Assembly: GCA_934216155.1 (NCBI GenBank)
Contig: CAKQBK010000004.1
Coordinates: 1 to 64,000, forward strand
Length of the DNA: 64,000 bases
Reading direction: 5' to 3'
Origin: an uncultured Dialister sp.
Lineage (GTDB): Bacteria > Bacillota > Negativicutes > Veillonellales > Dialisteraceae
The notes below the pieces were generated by a model. It made no database searches, was not told where the DNA came from, and was given only the letters and a program-made list of their open reading frames with translations. Both the position numbers and the translations under genes were made by a program. Below are positions 17,280-25,315 of this stretch, piece by piece. Positions within the stretch are counted from its first letter, which is position 1; every line of letters starts with the position of its first letter.

Positions 17280-18061
17280 TACATACTACCTCCCATCTTC
17301 GGAACTGCAGAGAGGAGCATTCTGGTATATTCTTCTTTTGGATGGTAAATGACGTCTTCTGCTTTGCCGTATTCCACCATGCGTCCTTTTTTCATAACCA
17401 TGATGTAGTCGGCCATGTAGGCAGATACACCCATGTTATGGGTTACGATGATGATGGATGTATTCATTCTATCGCGGACATTCATCATTTCTTTAACGAT
17501 GATGGCCTGGTTGGTTACGTCCAGAGCGGAGGTTGGTTCATCGGCCAGAAGCAGTTTCGGCTTCAGTGCCATAGCCATGGCGATACCTACACGCTGTCTC
17601 ATACCACCGGACAGTTCGTAGGGGTAACATTCCAGGATGTGTTCCGGGTTGGGGAGACGCACCATTTCAATCATGGAAATCATCAGGTCATGGGCTTCCT
17701 TGGCGTCAGTCACACCATGGACAGCCAGGAATTCTCTAAATTCAGTACCGATGGTACGAATCGGATTCATCATGGCACCGCTGTCCTGGAAAATCATAGA
17801 CACGTCTGTGCCGCAGAGACTTCTATGCATTTCAGGAGTCTGTTTCTGGGTGTCTTCGCCGTTGAAAATAACCTGTCCTTCCGCTATATGGCCGCCGCCA
17901 GGCAGTACGTGCTGGATGGCGCGGATAACTGTAGTTTTGCCTGAGCCTGATTCGCCAACGATAGCAAGAATCTCGCCCTGGTCCAGATTGAAACTGACAT
18001 GGCGGACGATGGGTTCTTTATTGCCATAGGCGATACCCAGGTCTTTGACTTCTAATAGCAT
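17279..18061 (-). CDS. Peptide/nickel ABC transporter ATP-binding protein (DppD/NikD type)
   Basis: A 260-residue ABC ATPase with Walker A GESGSGKTT, signature LSGGMRQR and Walker B LLLADEPTSALD. It forms the other half of the ATPase dimer. It is separated from the receptor gene upstream by 313 bases of P1 and P2 repeats, unusually wide for an operon. It may still be co-transcribed or may use its own promoter; AAGGAGCCTTAC lies before the ATG. Confidence 0.9.
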   Translation of the reverse strand: MLLEVKDLGIAYGNKEPIVRHVSFNLDQGEILAIVGESGSGKTTVIRAIQHVLPGGGHIAEGQVIFNGEDTQKQTPEMHRSLCGTDVSMIFQDSGAMMNPIRTIGTEFREFLAVHGVTDAKEAHDLMISMIEMVRLPNPEHILECYPYELSGGMRQRVGIAMAMALKPKLLLADEPTSALDVTNQAIIVKEMMNVRDRMNTSIIIVTHNMGVSAYMADYIMVMKKGRMVEYGKAEDVIYHPKEEYTRMLLSAVPKMGGSM

Positions 18062-18126
18062 GTAAGGCTCCTTATTATTGGTAATTCTTAGATTGGATTC
18101 TTTTGGTTTGTGAAACGGTTTGATAA

Positions 18127-18320
18127 GAAGTTAGGAATGAGGAGTGAGGAGTGAGGAATGGTGGTGGCGGCGCGTAAAATTTGAAAGCACCGCGGAATTT
18201 TATATTTCCACCCCCCTAGCTACTCATGCCTAATCACTTATATTTGAGGTATAAAAGCTATAAAGGGTTATACGGAATCATATAACCCTTTATAACATGC
18301 CCGAAGGGCTAACCTGTTTG
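18127..18320. repeat. P1 element and P2 palindrome inside the ABC operon
   Basis: P1 at 18127-18195 and a short P2 (GCTATAAAGGGTTATA / TATAACCCTTTATAAC) at 18250-18298, followed by a P6 trace before 18375. Confidence 0.78.
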
Positions 18321-18374
18321 TGAAAAGTGTATAGATAGATGAACGAGGCACCAGTCTACCAGTCACTAGTCACC

Positions 18375-19955
18375 TTATTTTGCTGGAGTGATGTCCTTGG
18401 TGATCCAGTAGTAGTCGCACGGTTTGATATCAGCATGAGCGACAGACTTGTTGGAAATCATATTGGTCTGTGGATAGCCGAATACCAGGGTAGCTGCGTC
18501 GTCCTGGATGATCTTCTGCATCTTAATGATGATGTCTCTACGTTTAGCCGGGTCAAATTCGGAAGCCAGCTGATCGGAGAGGGCATCGTATTCTGGGTTG
18601 CTGTAGCCAGAGCCGTTCTGCGGGTTGGAACCATCTTTGTTGGTCTTCCAGTACATGTTGATGAAGACTTCTGGGTCACCAGCCTGTTCAGCCAGTACGT
18701 TGGAAATCAGCAGGTCATATTCGCCGCGGGTGCCGATGCCGTCCAGTACGTTGTAGTCAACGTTCTTCAGGTTAATCTTAATGCCCACTTTCTTAGCATC
18801 GGACTGGGTAGCTTCTGCGAAGAGCGGCAGTTCTGCACGGCCAGAATAGAAGATGAAGTCCAGTTCCAGCGGTTTGCCGTCTTTATCTACATAGCCATCG
18901 CCATCGGTATCTTTCCAGCCAGCTTCTTCCAAGAGTTTCTTAGCGTTTTCTACGTTGGTCTTATCTGGGTAGGATTTGTTCAGTTCATCGAACCCGAAGT
19001 CTACAGACGGTGGAAGCAGTGGGCCGCCTGGGGTGAAGGTATCCTGCAGAAGAACCTTGCAGTAAGTGTCACGGTCCAGGGACTGGAGCAGTGCCTGACG
19101 GACTCTCTTATCAGCCATCGGTTTGCCTTCCTTCACGGAGAGACGAGCCAGTACGTCGCGGATAGAGGAAATGGTGGAAGTGGTGAATTTGCTGGTATCT
19201 TTGAAGAGCTGCATATCCCCAGGTGCTACGTTAACTGCGACGTCGATTTCGCCTTTCTGAAGAGCCATAGCGCGGGTATTCGGGTCATCGATGGTGTTAA
19301 CTACAGTGTGTTTGAATGGAACAGCTTCGTAGTAGTTCGGGTTAGCGTCCAGTTCAGTCTTAGCTTTGGAGAAGGATTTAACCATGTATGGACCGGTGCA
19401 GACTGGGCCCTGTTTAGCGAAGTCTACTTTGCCGTCGGAATCAACGTCTACAATGATGAAGAGCGGATCGCCCAGCATACCCGGAAGGGTTGCTACTGGT
19501 TTCTTGGTGTAAATGGTTACATTCTGGCCATCAGCGGTGATGTGGTCCAGTTCGAACATAGCTTTCGCACGTGGAGCTTTAGCAAAGGTACGTTCAATGG
19601 ATTTCTTAACGGCTTCGCCGGTAACCGGTGTGCCGTTGGAGAACTTAATGTCTCTGATCTTGAAGGTCCAGGACATTTTGTCGTCGGAAACTTTCCAGCT
19701 TTCAGCAATCCATGGTTCAGAGTTCATCTTGTCATCGAAGTGAACCAGACATTCGCCGATGCCGTAACGCATAACCTGCCAGCCAAAGTAGTTATCTGTC
19801 GGTTCCAGGCTATCTGCAAAGTTGGTAACACCTACGGTCAGAGTATCTTTCGGGCCTTTGGAAGAACTGCCGCTGTCGCCACCGCATCCTGCGAGACCAA
19901 AAGCCATGAGAGCTGCTGCAGCCATAAGAGCACCTTTTTTGTAAATAGATTTCAT
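18375..19955 (-). CDS. Peptide/nickel-type ABC transporter substrate-binding lipoprotein
   Basis: A 526-residue family 5 extracellular solute-binding protein. The start at 19955 follows AAAGGAAGCG and gives a lipoprotein signal peptide with lipobox LAGC in the first 25 residues; a longer frame to 20000 lacks this logic. The mature part has the typical order: RYGIGECLVHFDD, ISSIRDVLARLSV, then the EAGWKDTDGDGYVDKDGKPLE loop. That aspartate-rich loop is common in DppA/OppA-like receptors. It delivers substrate to the two permeases encoded just upstream. Nickel, peptide or opine cannot be decided. Confidence 0.9.
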   Translation of the reverse strand: MKSIYKKGALMAAAALMAFGLAGCGGDSGSSSKGPKDTLTVGVTNFADSLEPTDNYFGWQVMRYGIGECLVHFDDKMNSEPWIAESWKVSDDKMSWTFKIRDIKFSNGTPVTGEAVKKSIERTFAKAPRAKAMFELDHITADGQNVTIYTKKPVATLPGMLGDPLFIIVDVDSDGKVDFAKQGPVCTGPYMVKSFSKAKTELDANPNYYEAVPFKHTVVNTIDDPNTRAMALQKGEIDVAVNVAPGDMQLFKDTSKFTTSTISSIRDVLARLSVKEGKPMADKRVRQALLQSLDRDTYCKVLLQDTFTPGGPLLPPSVDFGFDELNKSYPDKTNVENAKKLLEEAGWKDTDGDGYVDKDGKPLELDFIFYSGRAELPLFAEATQSDAKKVGIKINLKNVDYNVLDGIGTRGEYDLLISNVLAEQAGDPEVFINMYWKTNKDGSNPQNGSGYSNPEYDALSDQLASEFDPAKRRDIIIKMQKIIQDDAATLVFGYPQTNMISNKSVAHADIKPCDYYWITKDITPAK

Positions 19956-20023
19956 TGTGTACGCTTCCTTTCGTAAAATAGAATTTGGAAATATAAACAT
20001 ATAAATGATATGGAAAATCTTGA

Positions 20024-20178
20024 AATAGTGAGGAGTGAGAAATTAGGAGTGAGGAGTGGTGGAAGGGGCCCACAATTCGTATAGGGCCCCAATACCCCTT
20101 TTTTATAAAACTTTGCGGCACTTTATAAGTTGTGTGCCGCACCTTCACTCCCAACTCCTCATTCCTAACTTCTAACTG
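20024..20178. repeat. Paired P1 element inside the ABC operon
   Basis: GAGGAGTGAG-type arms flank GGGGCCC..GGGCCCC and GCGGCAC..GTGCCGC hairpins. It sits between permease and receptor genes. Confidence 0.85.
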
Positions 20179-20184
20179 CCTTTA

Positions 20185-21015
20185 TTAGTGTTCGTTTCTC
20201 GGATCGAGAACGTCGCGGAGGGAGTCACCCCAGAGGTTGAATACTACGACGGTGATGAAAATAGAAAGACCTGGGAAGAACATGAGCCATGGAGCGGTCT
20301 GGAGCTGCTGACGACCTTCGTTCAGCATGAGGCCCCATTCCGGTGCTGGCGGCTGGCTGCCGAAGCCTAAGAAGGAAAGGCCTGCCAGTTCCATCATCAT
20401 AGCGCCGATATCAGCAGCAGCGGTGATGACCATGAGCGGAAGAATATTTGGAAGAATATGAGTCCAGAGAATATGGATAGAGGAACCACCGGATACGATA
20501 GCCGCATCGACGAATTCTCTTCTCTTGATTTTCAAAACCATAGAACGAGAGAGACGCGCATATTTCGTCCAAGTTACGGCGGTCAGTGCGATCATCGCAT
20601 TGATGAGAGAACCGCCCATGATACCGGCGATAGCAATAGCCAGGATAACCCCTGGGAAGGAAATCATCATATCAGCGATACGCATGATGACGATATCTAC
20701 CACACCACCGAAGTAACCGGAAATGATACCCATGGTGGTACCAACAACGAAAATGCAAGCAACCAGAGCGATAACGCTGGTCAAAGAATAGCTGGCACCG
20801 TAGAGAATACGGGACAGTACATCACGGCCCAGTTTATCGGTACCGAAGAGATGCGCAGCAGATGGTGCTTGGTTGGCATCTTTCATGACAGCCGCTAAGG
20901 GGTCATGGGGCGCAATCACTGGGGCCAAAAGGGTAATGGCAATGAGAAGAACCACCAAGAGGGAAGTAAAGCGGAAGGCTTTATTTTCCTTGAAACCTTT
21001 CATTAAGCTTTCCAC
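20185..21015 (-). CDS. Peptide/nickel ABC transporter permease (DppC/NikC type)
   Basis: A 276-residue inner-membrane permease with about six segments. It has the N-terminal DPL...GTDKLGRDVLSRILYG signature of DppC-like proteins and the ATPase-contact EAA region around SRSMVLKIKRREFVDAAIVSGGS. It starts with GTG at 21015, preceded by GGAGG at a spacing of eight and two bases after the previous stop. It pairs with the 21018-21968 permease to form the channel. Confidence 0.92.
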   Translation of the reverse strand: MESLMKGFKENKAFRFTSLLVVLLIAITLLAPVIAPHDPLAAVMKDANQAPSAAHLFGTDKLGRDVLSRILYGASYSLTSVIALVACIFVVGTTMGIISGYFGGVVDIVIMRIADMMISFPGVILAIAIAGIMGGSLINAMIALTAVTWTKYARLSRSMVLKIKRREFVDAAIVSGGSSIHILWTHILPNILPLMVITAAADIGAMMMELAGLSFLGFGSQPPAPEWGLMLNEGRQQLQTAPWLMFFPGLSIFITVVVFNLWGDSLRDVLDPRNEH

Positions 21016-21017
21016 TA

Positions 21018-21968
21018 TTAATGACCTCCTTTTCTCAGTCTTGGATCCAGCCGGTTGTAAGACAAGTCAACCACCAGGTTGATCATCATGTACATGAAGG
21101 CAATCCAGAGGACAATGGCCTGTACGGTCTGGAAGTCACGATAGGTGATGGCCTGAACGACCATGTAGCCAAGTCCCGGCCAGGAGAATACGATTTCTAC
21201 GACAGCAGCACCGCCCAACAGAGAACCGAAAGCGAGGCCGAAGAGGGTAACCAATGGAAGCAGTGCGTTTGGAAGTACTTCTTTCCAAAGAATCTGACTT
21301 TCCGGAATGCCGCGGGCACGAGCGCCCATGACATAATCCTGATGAAGTTCTTCCAGCACGGTGGCACGAACCTGACGGGTATATTTAGAAGACATAACGA
21401 TACCCAAGGTGCACATTGGAAGAATTAGGTTTTCGATGGATACGGAGCCACCGACGATTGGGAAGATGGACAGTTTCAGAGCGAAAGCCCACAGAAGCAT
21501 AAGGCCCATCCAGAAGTTTGGTACAGATACACCAGCGAAGGTGCAGCCGCGAACCAGGTAGTCAAACCAGGTATTCTGTTTTACAGCGGTATAAATGCCA
21601 AGAGGAATGGAGAAAACCAGCATGAAGACAGAGGAAGCCAGGGCCAGAATAACAGAAGCAGGAAGTGCTTCCATGACCGCATCGATAACTGGTTTCTTCA
21701 TCATGAAGGAGAAACCAAAATTCCCCTGCACCACACGACCGAGCCAATCCAGGTACTGGAAGAGGAACGGCTTATCCAATCCCAATTCATGGCGGAGTGC
21801 ATCGATTTCTACCTGACTAACAATAATATCTTCATTACCGGCAATCATCTGGCGGACCGGATCGCCCGGGGCCAGCATGATCAGACAGAAGGTAATGAAA
21901 CTGATGCCGATCAGAACGAGTACCATCTCGCCCAGTCGCATCACAAGCTGTTTCATTGACAAACTCAT
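21018..21968 (-). CDS. Peptide/nickel ABC transporter permease (DppB/NikB type)
   Basis: A permease of about 316 residues, first gene of the operon. The APGDPVRQMI segment after TM1 and the EAA-like MGARARGIPESQILWKEVLPNAL loop are typical of DppB/NikB. The exact start is uncertain: TTG 21977, ATG 21971, 21968 or 21956 are all in frame, and the GGAG at 21972-21975 sits between them. I list 21968 as a compromise. Transcription probably begins near 22262 and passes a hairpin leader. Confidence 0.9.
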   Translation of the reverse strand: MSLSMKQLVMRLGEMVLVLIGISFITFCLIMLAPGDPVRQMIAGNEDIIVSQVEIDALRHELGLDKPFLFQYLDWLGRVVQGNFGFSFMMKKPVIDAVMEALPASVILALASSVFMLVFSIPLGIYTAVKQNTWFDYLVRGCTFAGVSVPNFWMGLMLLWAFALKLSIFPIVGGSVSIENLILPMCTLGIVMSSKYTRQVRATVLEELHQDYVMGARARGIPESQILWKEVLPNALLPLVTLFGLAFGSLLGGAAVVEIVFSWPGLGYMVVQAITYRDFQTVQAIVLWIAFMYMMINLVVDLSYNRLDPRLRKGGH

Positions 21969-22027
21969 CATCTCCAATTTCTACAATAACTACTATATGT
22001 GAAATATATAATAAAGGGTGACTCTTC

Positions 22028-22102
22028 ATGGGATTTGTTGCTGGTTGTTAGTTGTTGGTTTCCTGGTTTTCAACAACCAGCAACTAACAACTAACAACAA
22101 TT
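22028..22102. repeat. P9 hairpin
   Basis: TTGTTGCTGGTTGTTAGTTG and its mirror CAACAACCAGCAACTAACAA around a short loop, just before the permease gene in the operon leader. Confidence 0.8.
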
Positions 22103-22117
22103 TCCTAAAAAATGAGC

Positions 22118-22160
22118 ATCAAAAAACAAGGTCGGGAAAAGGGACCTTGTTTATAATGAT
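22118..22160 (-). terminator. Possible attenuator in the ABC operon leader
   Basis: On the minus strand ACAAGGTC / GACCTTGT pair around a C/T-rich loop and are followed by TTTTTTG, a good intrinsic terminator. It lies about 150 bases upstream of the first permease and downstream of the promoter at 22270-22300. A second stem-loop (AAGAGT...ACTCTT) precedes it. This arrangement suggests transcription attenuation; no known riboswitch motif is recognised. Confidence 0.5.
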
Positions 22161-22271
22161 AGCAAATGAAGAGTGGTATCCCGGATTACTCTTAAAAAAG
22201 AATAAGGTAGAAGCCCGAAGTATTAAGCGTGCTTTTGAAATTATTGTTATTGTCTTAAAACTTCTTTTCAA

Positions 22272-22299
22272 TTATATCATGGAAATGCCAAAAATCAAT
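22272..22299 (-). promoter_or_regulatory. Promoter of the peptide/nickel ABC operon
   Basis: Minus-strand TTGATT, 16-base spacer, TATAAT, about 300 bases upstream of the first permease. Confidence 0.6.
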
Positions 22300-22452
22300 C
22301 AATAATTTTGAAATAAATTATTGATTTTACAAAAAGAATCATGATATCTATTTTAATCATAGGTTTTCGTATATGTATGCGAAATATGAAAAATATAACT
22401 TAAAATGTTGTATACATCGCATAAGTCAGAGATGATAAAACTCATTATCAAA

Positions 22453-22880
22453 AAGGCAATTAGGAATGAGGAATGAGAAATTAGGAATTGTGGAAGGGGC
22501 GCACAACTTATAAAGCGCCCATTTAATAAAGGTTATTATTGTGCTGCAGTGTATTTCTAACATGGAATCTTGGAAGTAAGCAACAGGGTTATAAAAGGTT
22601 ATAGAAGGTTATGAGGCTACCGATAGTCTCATAACCTTCTATAACCCTTCATAACCTTGTCACCACTCCGAGCAGCTCTATGTTAGACATACAATACAGC
22701 AGAATAATAACCTTTTATCGTTACGTTTCTCGTGAAACATGACTCTATCCGTTTCCCACTCCATTCTCGGCGAGCTATATAAAAAGGAATCATGCCACTT
22801 GACGTCTATCGTTATAAGAGCAATGCGATGGCTCGCCGGCCTTCATTCCTAATTTCTCATTCCTCATTCCTAATTGCCTA
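22453..22880. repeat. Composite repeat P1-P2-(parS-like)-P4-P1
   Basis: In order: a P1 arm with GGGGCGC hairpin (22453-22522), a P2 palindrome (22524-22720), a degenerate parS-like CGTTTCTCGTGAAACA (about 22725-22740), a P4 hairpin GGCGAGC...GCTCGCC (about 22770-22845), and a closing P1 arm. The same module order in inverted form occurs at 36757-37086. Confidence 0.82.
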
Positions 22881-22891
22881 AAAGTGTACCA

Positions 22892-22920
22892 TTGACACGC
22901 CCACCGGATCATGGTACATT
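22892..22920 (+). promoter_or_regulatory. Promoter of the ZTP riboswitch leader
   Basis: Consensus TTGACA (22892-22897), 17-base spacer, TACATT (22915-22920); transcription would start near 22927. Confidence 0.85.
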
Positions 22921-22929
22921 GAGAACACA

Positions 22930-23038
22930 ATAGAAAGCTTTGCGGAACTGACGGAATAATGTGGAAAAGACCACGTGAACCGCAAGGCCATAGCAGCCGA
23001 CCGTCTGGGCAGGGAAACCTACTCAGGCGGATTTTTTT
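22930..23038 (+). promoter_or_regulatory. ZTP (pfl) riboswitch with intrinsic terminator
   Basis: The leader shows GCGGAACTGACGG, a GTGG/CCAC hairpin, GTGAACCGC closing the first domain, and after a linker the hallmark CCGTCTGGGCA, close to the pfl consensus CCGCCTGGGCA. The last element is also the 5' strand of a terminator (pairs with CAGGCGG, 23024-23030, then seven Ts). Ligand ZTP/ZMP, the signal of folate and 10-formyl-THF shortage, would therefore allow read-through. The next gene is the OFA-type carrier at 23391, 350 bases on, with a composite repeat between. Confidence 0.75.
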
Positions 23039-23084
23039 GTCCCTGACGGATTTCCTCTATTCTTTTGGTAGTTAGACGTTACAA

Positions 23085-23371
23085 AGTGAGGAATGAGGAG
23101 TTAGGAGTGAGGAGTGGCGGAAGGGGCATACAATTCATATAGTGCCCCCAATACCCCTTTTTCTATAAAGGCTATTGTTTCTGGTTAGAGATAGTAAGCA
23201 GAACAATAATCTTTGCAACTATCGTTTTTTATGAAATATGACGATAACCGTTTCAATCTTCGGCGAGCTATATAAAAAGGAATCATGCTACTTAGTATCA
23301 ATCGGTATAAGAGCAATGCGAGAGCTCGCCGGCCTTCACTCCTAATTCCTCACTCCTAACTCCTAACTATC
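23085..23371. repeat. Composite P1-P4-P1 repeat
   Basis: A P1 arm and hairpin (23085-23165), a remnant TTATTGTTTCTGG/AGCAGAACAATAATC P2 flank without its core, a degenerate parS-like region near 23230, a P4 hairpin (about 23263-23335) and a closing P1 arm. It lies between the ZTP riboswitch and its presumed target gene. Confidence 0.8.
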
Positions 23372-23390
23372 AGTATAAGGAGGCAAATTT

Positions 23391-24647
23391 ATGAGAAAAA
23401 ATCGTTGGCTGATCGCCTTAGCGGCTGTGGGCATTCATATGTCCATTGGAAGTGTGTATGCTTGGAGCGTGTTGACCAAACCTGTGATGGAAACCATGGG
23501 GATGACTTTGTCAGAAACGACTTGGGCTTTTTCCATTGCTATTTTATTTCTAGGACTTTCCGCTGGCTTTTTAGGCAGCGTGGTGGAACGGATGGGGCCG
23601 GCGAAGAGCGGGATGGTGTCGGCTTGTTTCTTTGGCAGTGGTCTTTTGGGGACTGCTTGGGCCATTCATGTCCATTCGGCCCTTCTATTATATATATGCT
23701 ACGGCATGATTGGTGGTATTGGTCTCGGCGTGGGGTACATCACACCGGTGTCGACCTTGGTGAAATGGTTTCCCCGTCATCGCGGCTTTGCGACTGGCCT
23801 GGCTATCATGGGATTTGGGTTCGCTGCTTTGGTGGCCGGTCCTGTGATGCGGTTTCTGGTCGATGCCTATGGCCTGGTAACGAATTTCCTGATTCTTGGC
23901 GTAGCCTATGCGGTGGTGATGGTTCTGTCGGCGTCCTATCTTCGTCCGCCCAAGGTTGGTGAAATTCCAGTCATGCTTTCCGATGTGCTGAAAGAAGAAT
24001 CGGCCAAAGGAAAAAAGCGGACCCTGGTGGGCCCGCAAATGACGAGAAAAGAAGCCATGAAAACATGGAAATGGTATGTACTTTGGTGGATTTTCTTTAC
24101 CAATATTACCTGTGGCATTGGTCTTCTGGCCGTGGCCTCTCCTATGGCACAGGAAGTGATTGGCCTTTCTGCCAGCGAAGCCGCTTCCCTGGTGGGCGTC
24201 ATTGGCGTGGTCAATGGCGGCGGTCGCATCTTCTGGTCTACTGTATCGGATTGGATCGGTCGGGGCCAGACCTACCTGCTCTTCTTTGCCTTTGAAGTGG
24301 TAGCCTTTCTAGAATTGGCCGGGACCCATCATCCCTATGTATTTGAAATATTGGTGCTGTCCATCATTTCTTGCTACGGCGGCGGCTTCTCCTGCATGCC
24401 GGCTTTCTTGTCGGATATTTTTGGCGTGAAACAACTCTCCGCCATTCATGGATCCATTCTGACCGCGTGGGGCATGGCCGGCGTGGCAGGACCATTGATT
24501 CTGGCTCTGATGAAAGAAGCCACCGGCGGCTATGGTGCCACCCTGTACCTCTTCGCTGCCATGCTGGCCCTGGCCTTCATTCTCTCTGGTGTACTTCATT
24601 GGAGAAATGAAGCGGAAAAGAAATTGGTCCTTCAGCGGGAAGGGTAA
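23391..24647 (+). CDS. OFA-type major facilitator (oxalate/formate antiporter family)
   Basis: A 418-residue, 12-segment MFS carrier. The N-terminal GIHMSIGSVYAWSVLTKPV is the characteristic opening of the oxalate:formate antiporter family, and GIGLGVGYITPVSTLVKWFPRHRGFATG is the family's loop 4-5 motif. Members carry monocarboxylates, formate or oxalate. ATAAGGAGGCAAATTT gives a strong ribosome site. The ZTP riboswitch upstream suggests induction when one-carbon folates run low, which would suit a formate carrier (inference). It is convergent with the RuBisCO-like gene. Confidence 0.88.
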   Translation: MRKNRWLIALAAVGIHMSIGSVYAWSVLTKPVMETMGMTLSETTWAFSIAILFLGLSAGFLGSVVERMGPAKSGMVSACFFGSGLLGTAWAIHVHSALLLYICYGMIGGIGLGVGYITPVSTLVKWFPRHRGFATGLAIMGFGFAALVAGPVMRFLVDAYGLVTNFLILGVAYAVVMVLSASYLRPPKVGEIPVMLSDVLKEESAKGKKRTLVGPQMTRKEAMKTWKWYVLWWIFFTNITCGIGLLAVASPMAQEVIGLSASEAASLVGVIGVVNGGGRIFWSTVSDWIGRGQTYLLFFAFEVVAFLELAGTHHPYVFEILVLSIISCYGGGFSCMPAFLSDIFGVKQLSAIHGSILTAWGMAGVAGPLILALMKEATGGYGATLYLFAAMLALAFILSGVLHWRNEAEKKLVLQREG

Positions 24648-25060
24648 GTATAGGTTGCTTAGGTCGCTCAGGTTGCTCAAGGTTCTAAGGGCCCCTGAAT
24701 GTGCCGCTAACCGTTCTCGTCATTTCGAACGATGGGATTGGTGTTTGATGGCTCTATCGTTTTTCTGTGACTATGTTAGACAGAAGTGGAGAAATCTTGT
24801 GACACTAGAGAGATTATCGATAGAGTTACAAGATTTCTCCACTTTTGTTCAACATAGAACTGGACTACTCTACAGCGTCATTAAGCACAAATCCCATCGG
24901 TCGAAATGACGAATATGGCAAGAGGCACATTCGAGGAACCCTTAGTACCTTTAGAACCTTGTCAGATATAGCGGTTTTCCAGTGATAATTAGGATTGATG
25001 ACACTAACATCGATCAGCACATTCGAGAAACCTGAGCAACCTGTCACCAAAAGCGGGATC
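24648..25060. repeat. Nested P3 around P5 palindrome
   Basis: P3 arms (GGTTGCTCAAGGTTCTAAGG at about 24665-24690; GGAACCCTTAGTACC at about 24935-24960) enclose a P5 palindrome (24719-24909). The P5 arms are GTCATTTCGA and TCGAAATGAC, with mirrored TGGAGAAATCTTGTGAC / TTACAAGATTTCTCCA. A further partial P3 arm follows to 25050. Confidence 0.8.
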
Positions 25061-25139
25061 ATACCTACCAATGTAAATCCTTAACGTAATGACATTGGGG
25101 GTACGGGGATGGGTAAACCAACAATCAACAACATTTGAT

Positions 25140-25275
25140 ATTACTCTTTTTTCATAGCAAAAAGGGGTATATAAGGTTATGGGAATCAAATAACCTTATA
25201 TACCCTTTTATAACCTTGCGATACCGTTGGTATCTGCGTGTTAGTTAAGCGGAAATAGCAGAGTCATACCCTTTT
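25140..25275. repeat. P2 palindrome
   Basis: GGGGTATATAAGGTTATGG mirrored by ATAACCTTATATACCC, with further AACC words. It lies between the convergent MFS and RuBisCO-like genes and may end both. Confidence 0.78.
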
Positions 25276-25315
25276 TCGCTATTCGTAGCATCGAAATGTC
25301 TCCACCCATATTATC

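Noticed and set aside
18339-19976. 545-codon open frame on the plus strand
   Set aside because: It lies entirely antisense to the well-supported ABC receptor gene and encodes no recognisable domain; long shadow frames are common opposite such genes.
22168-22195. T-box-like GAGTGGTATCCCGG on the plus strand
   Set aside because: No Stem I, terminator or downstream gene on that strand; the match lies in a stem-loop of the minus-strand leader.
22018-22305. 95-codon frame over the P9 hairpin and ABC leader
   Set aside because: It starts in repeat sequence and covers the minus-strand promoter and attenuator; no ribosome site and low-complexity content.
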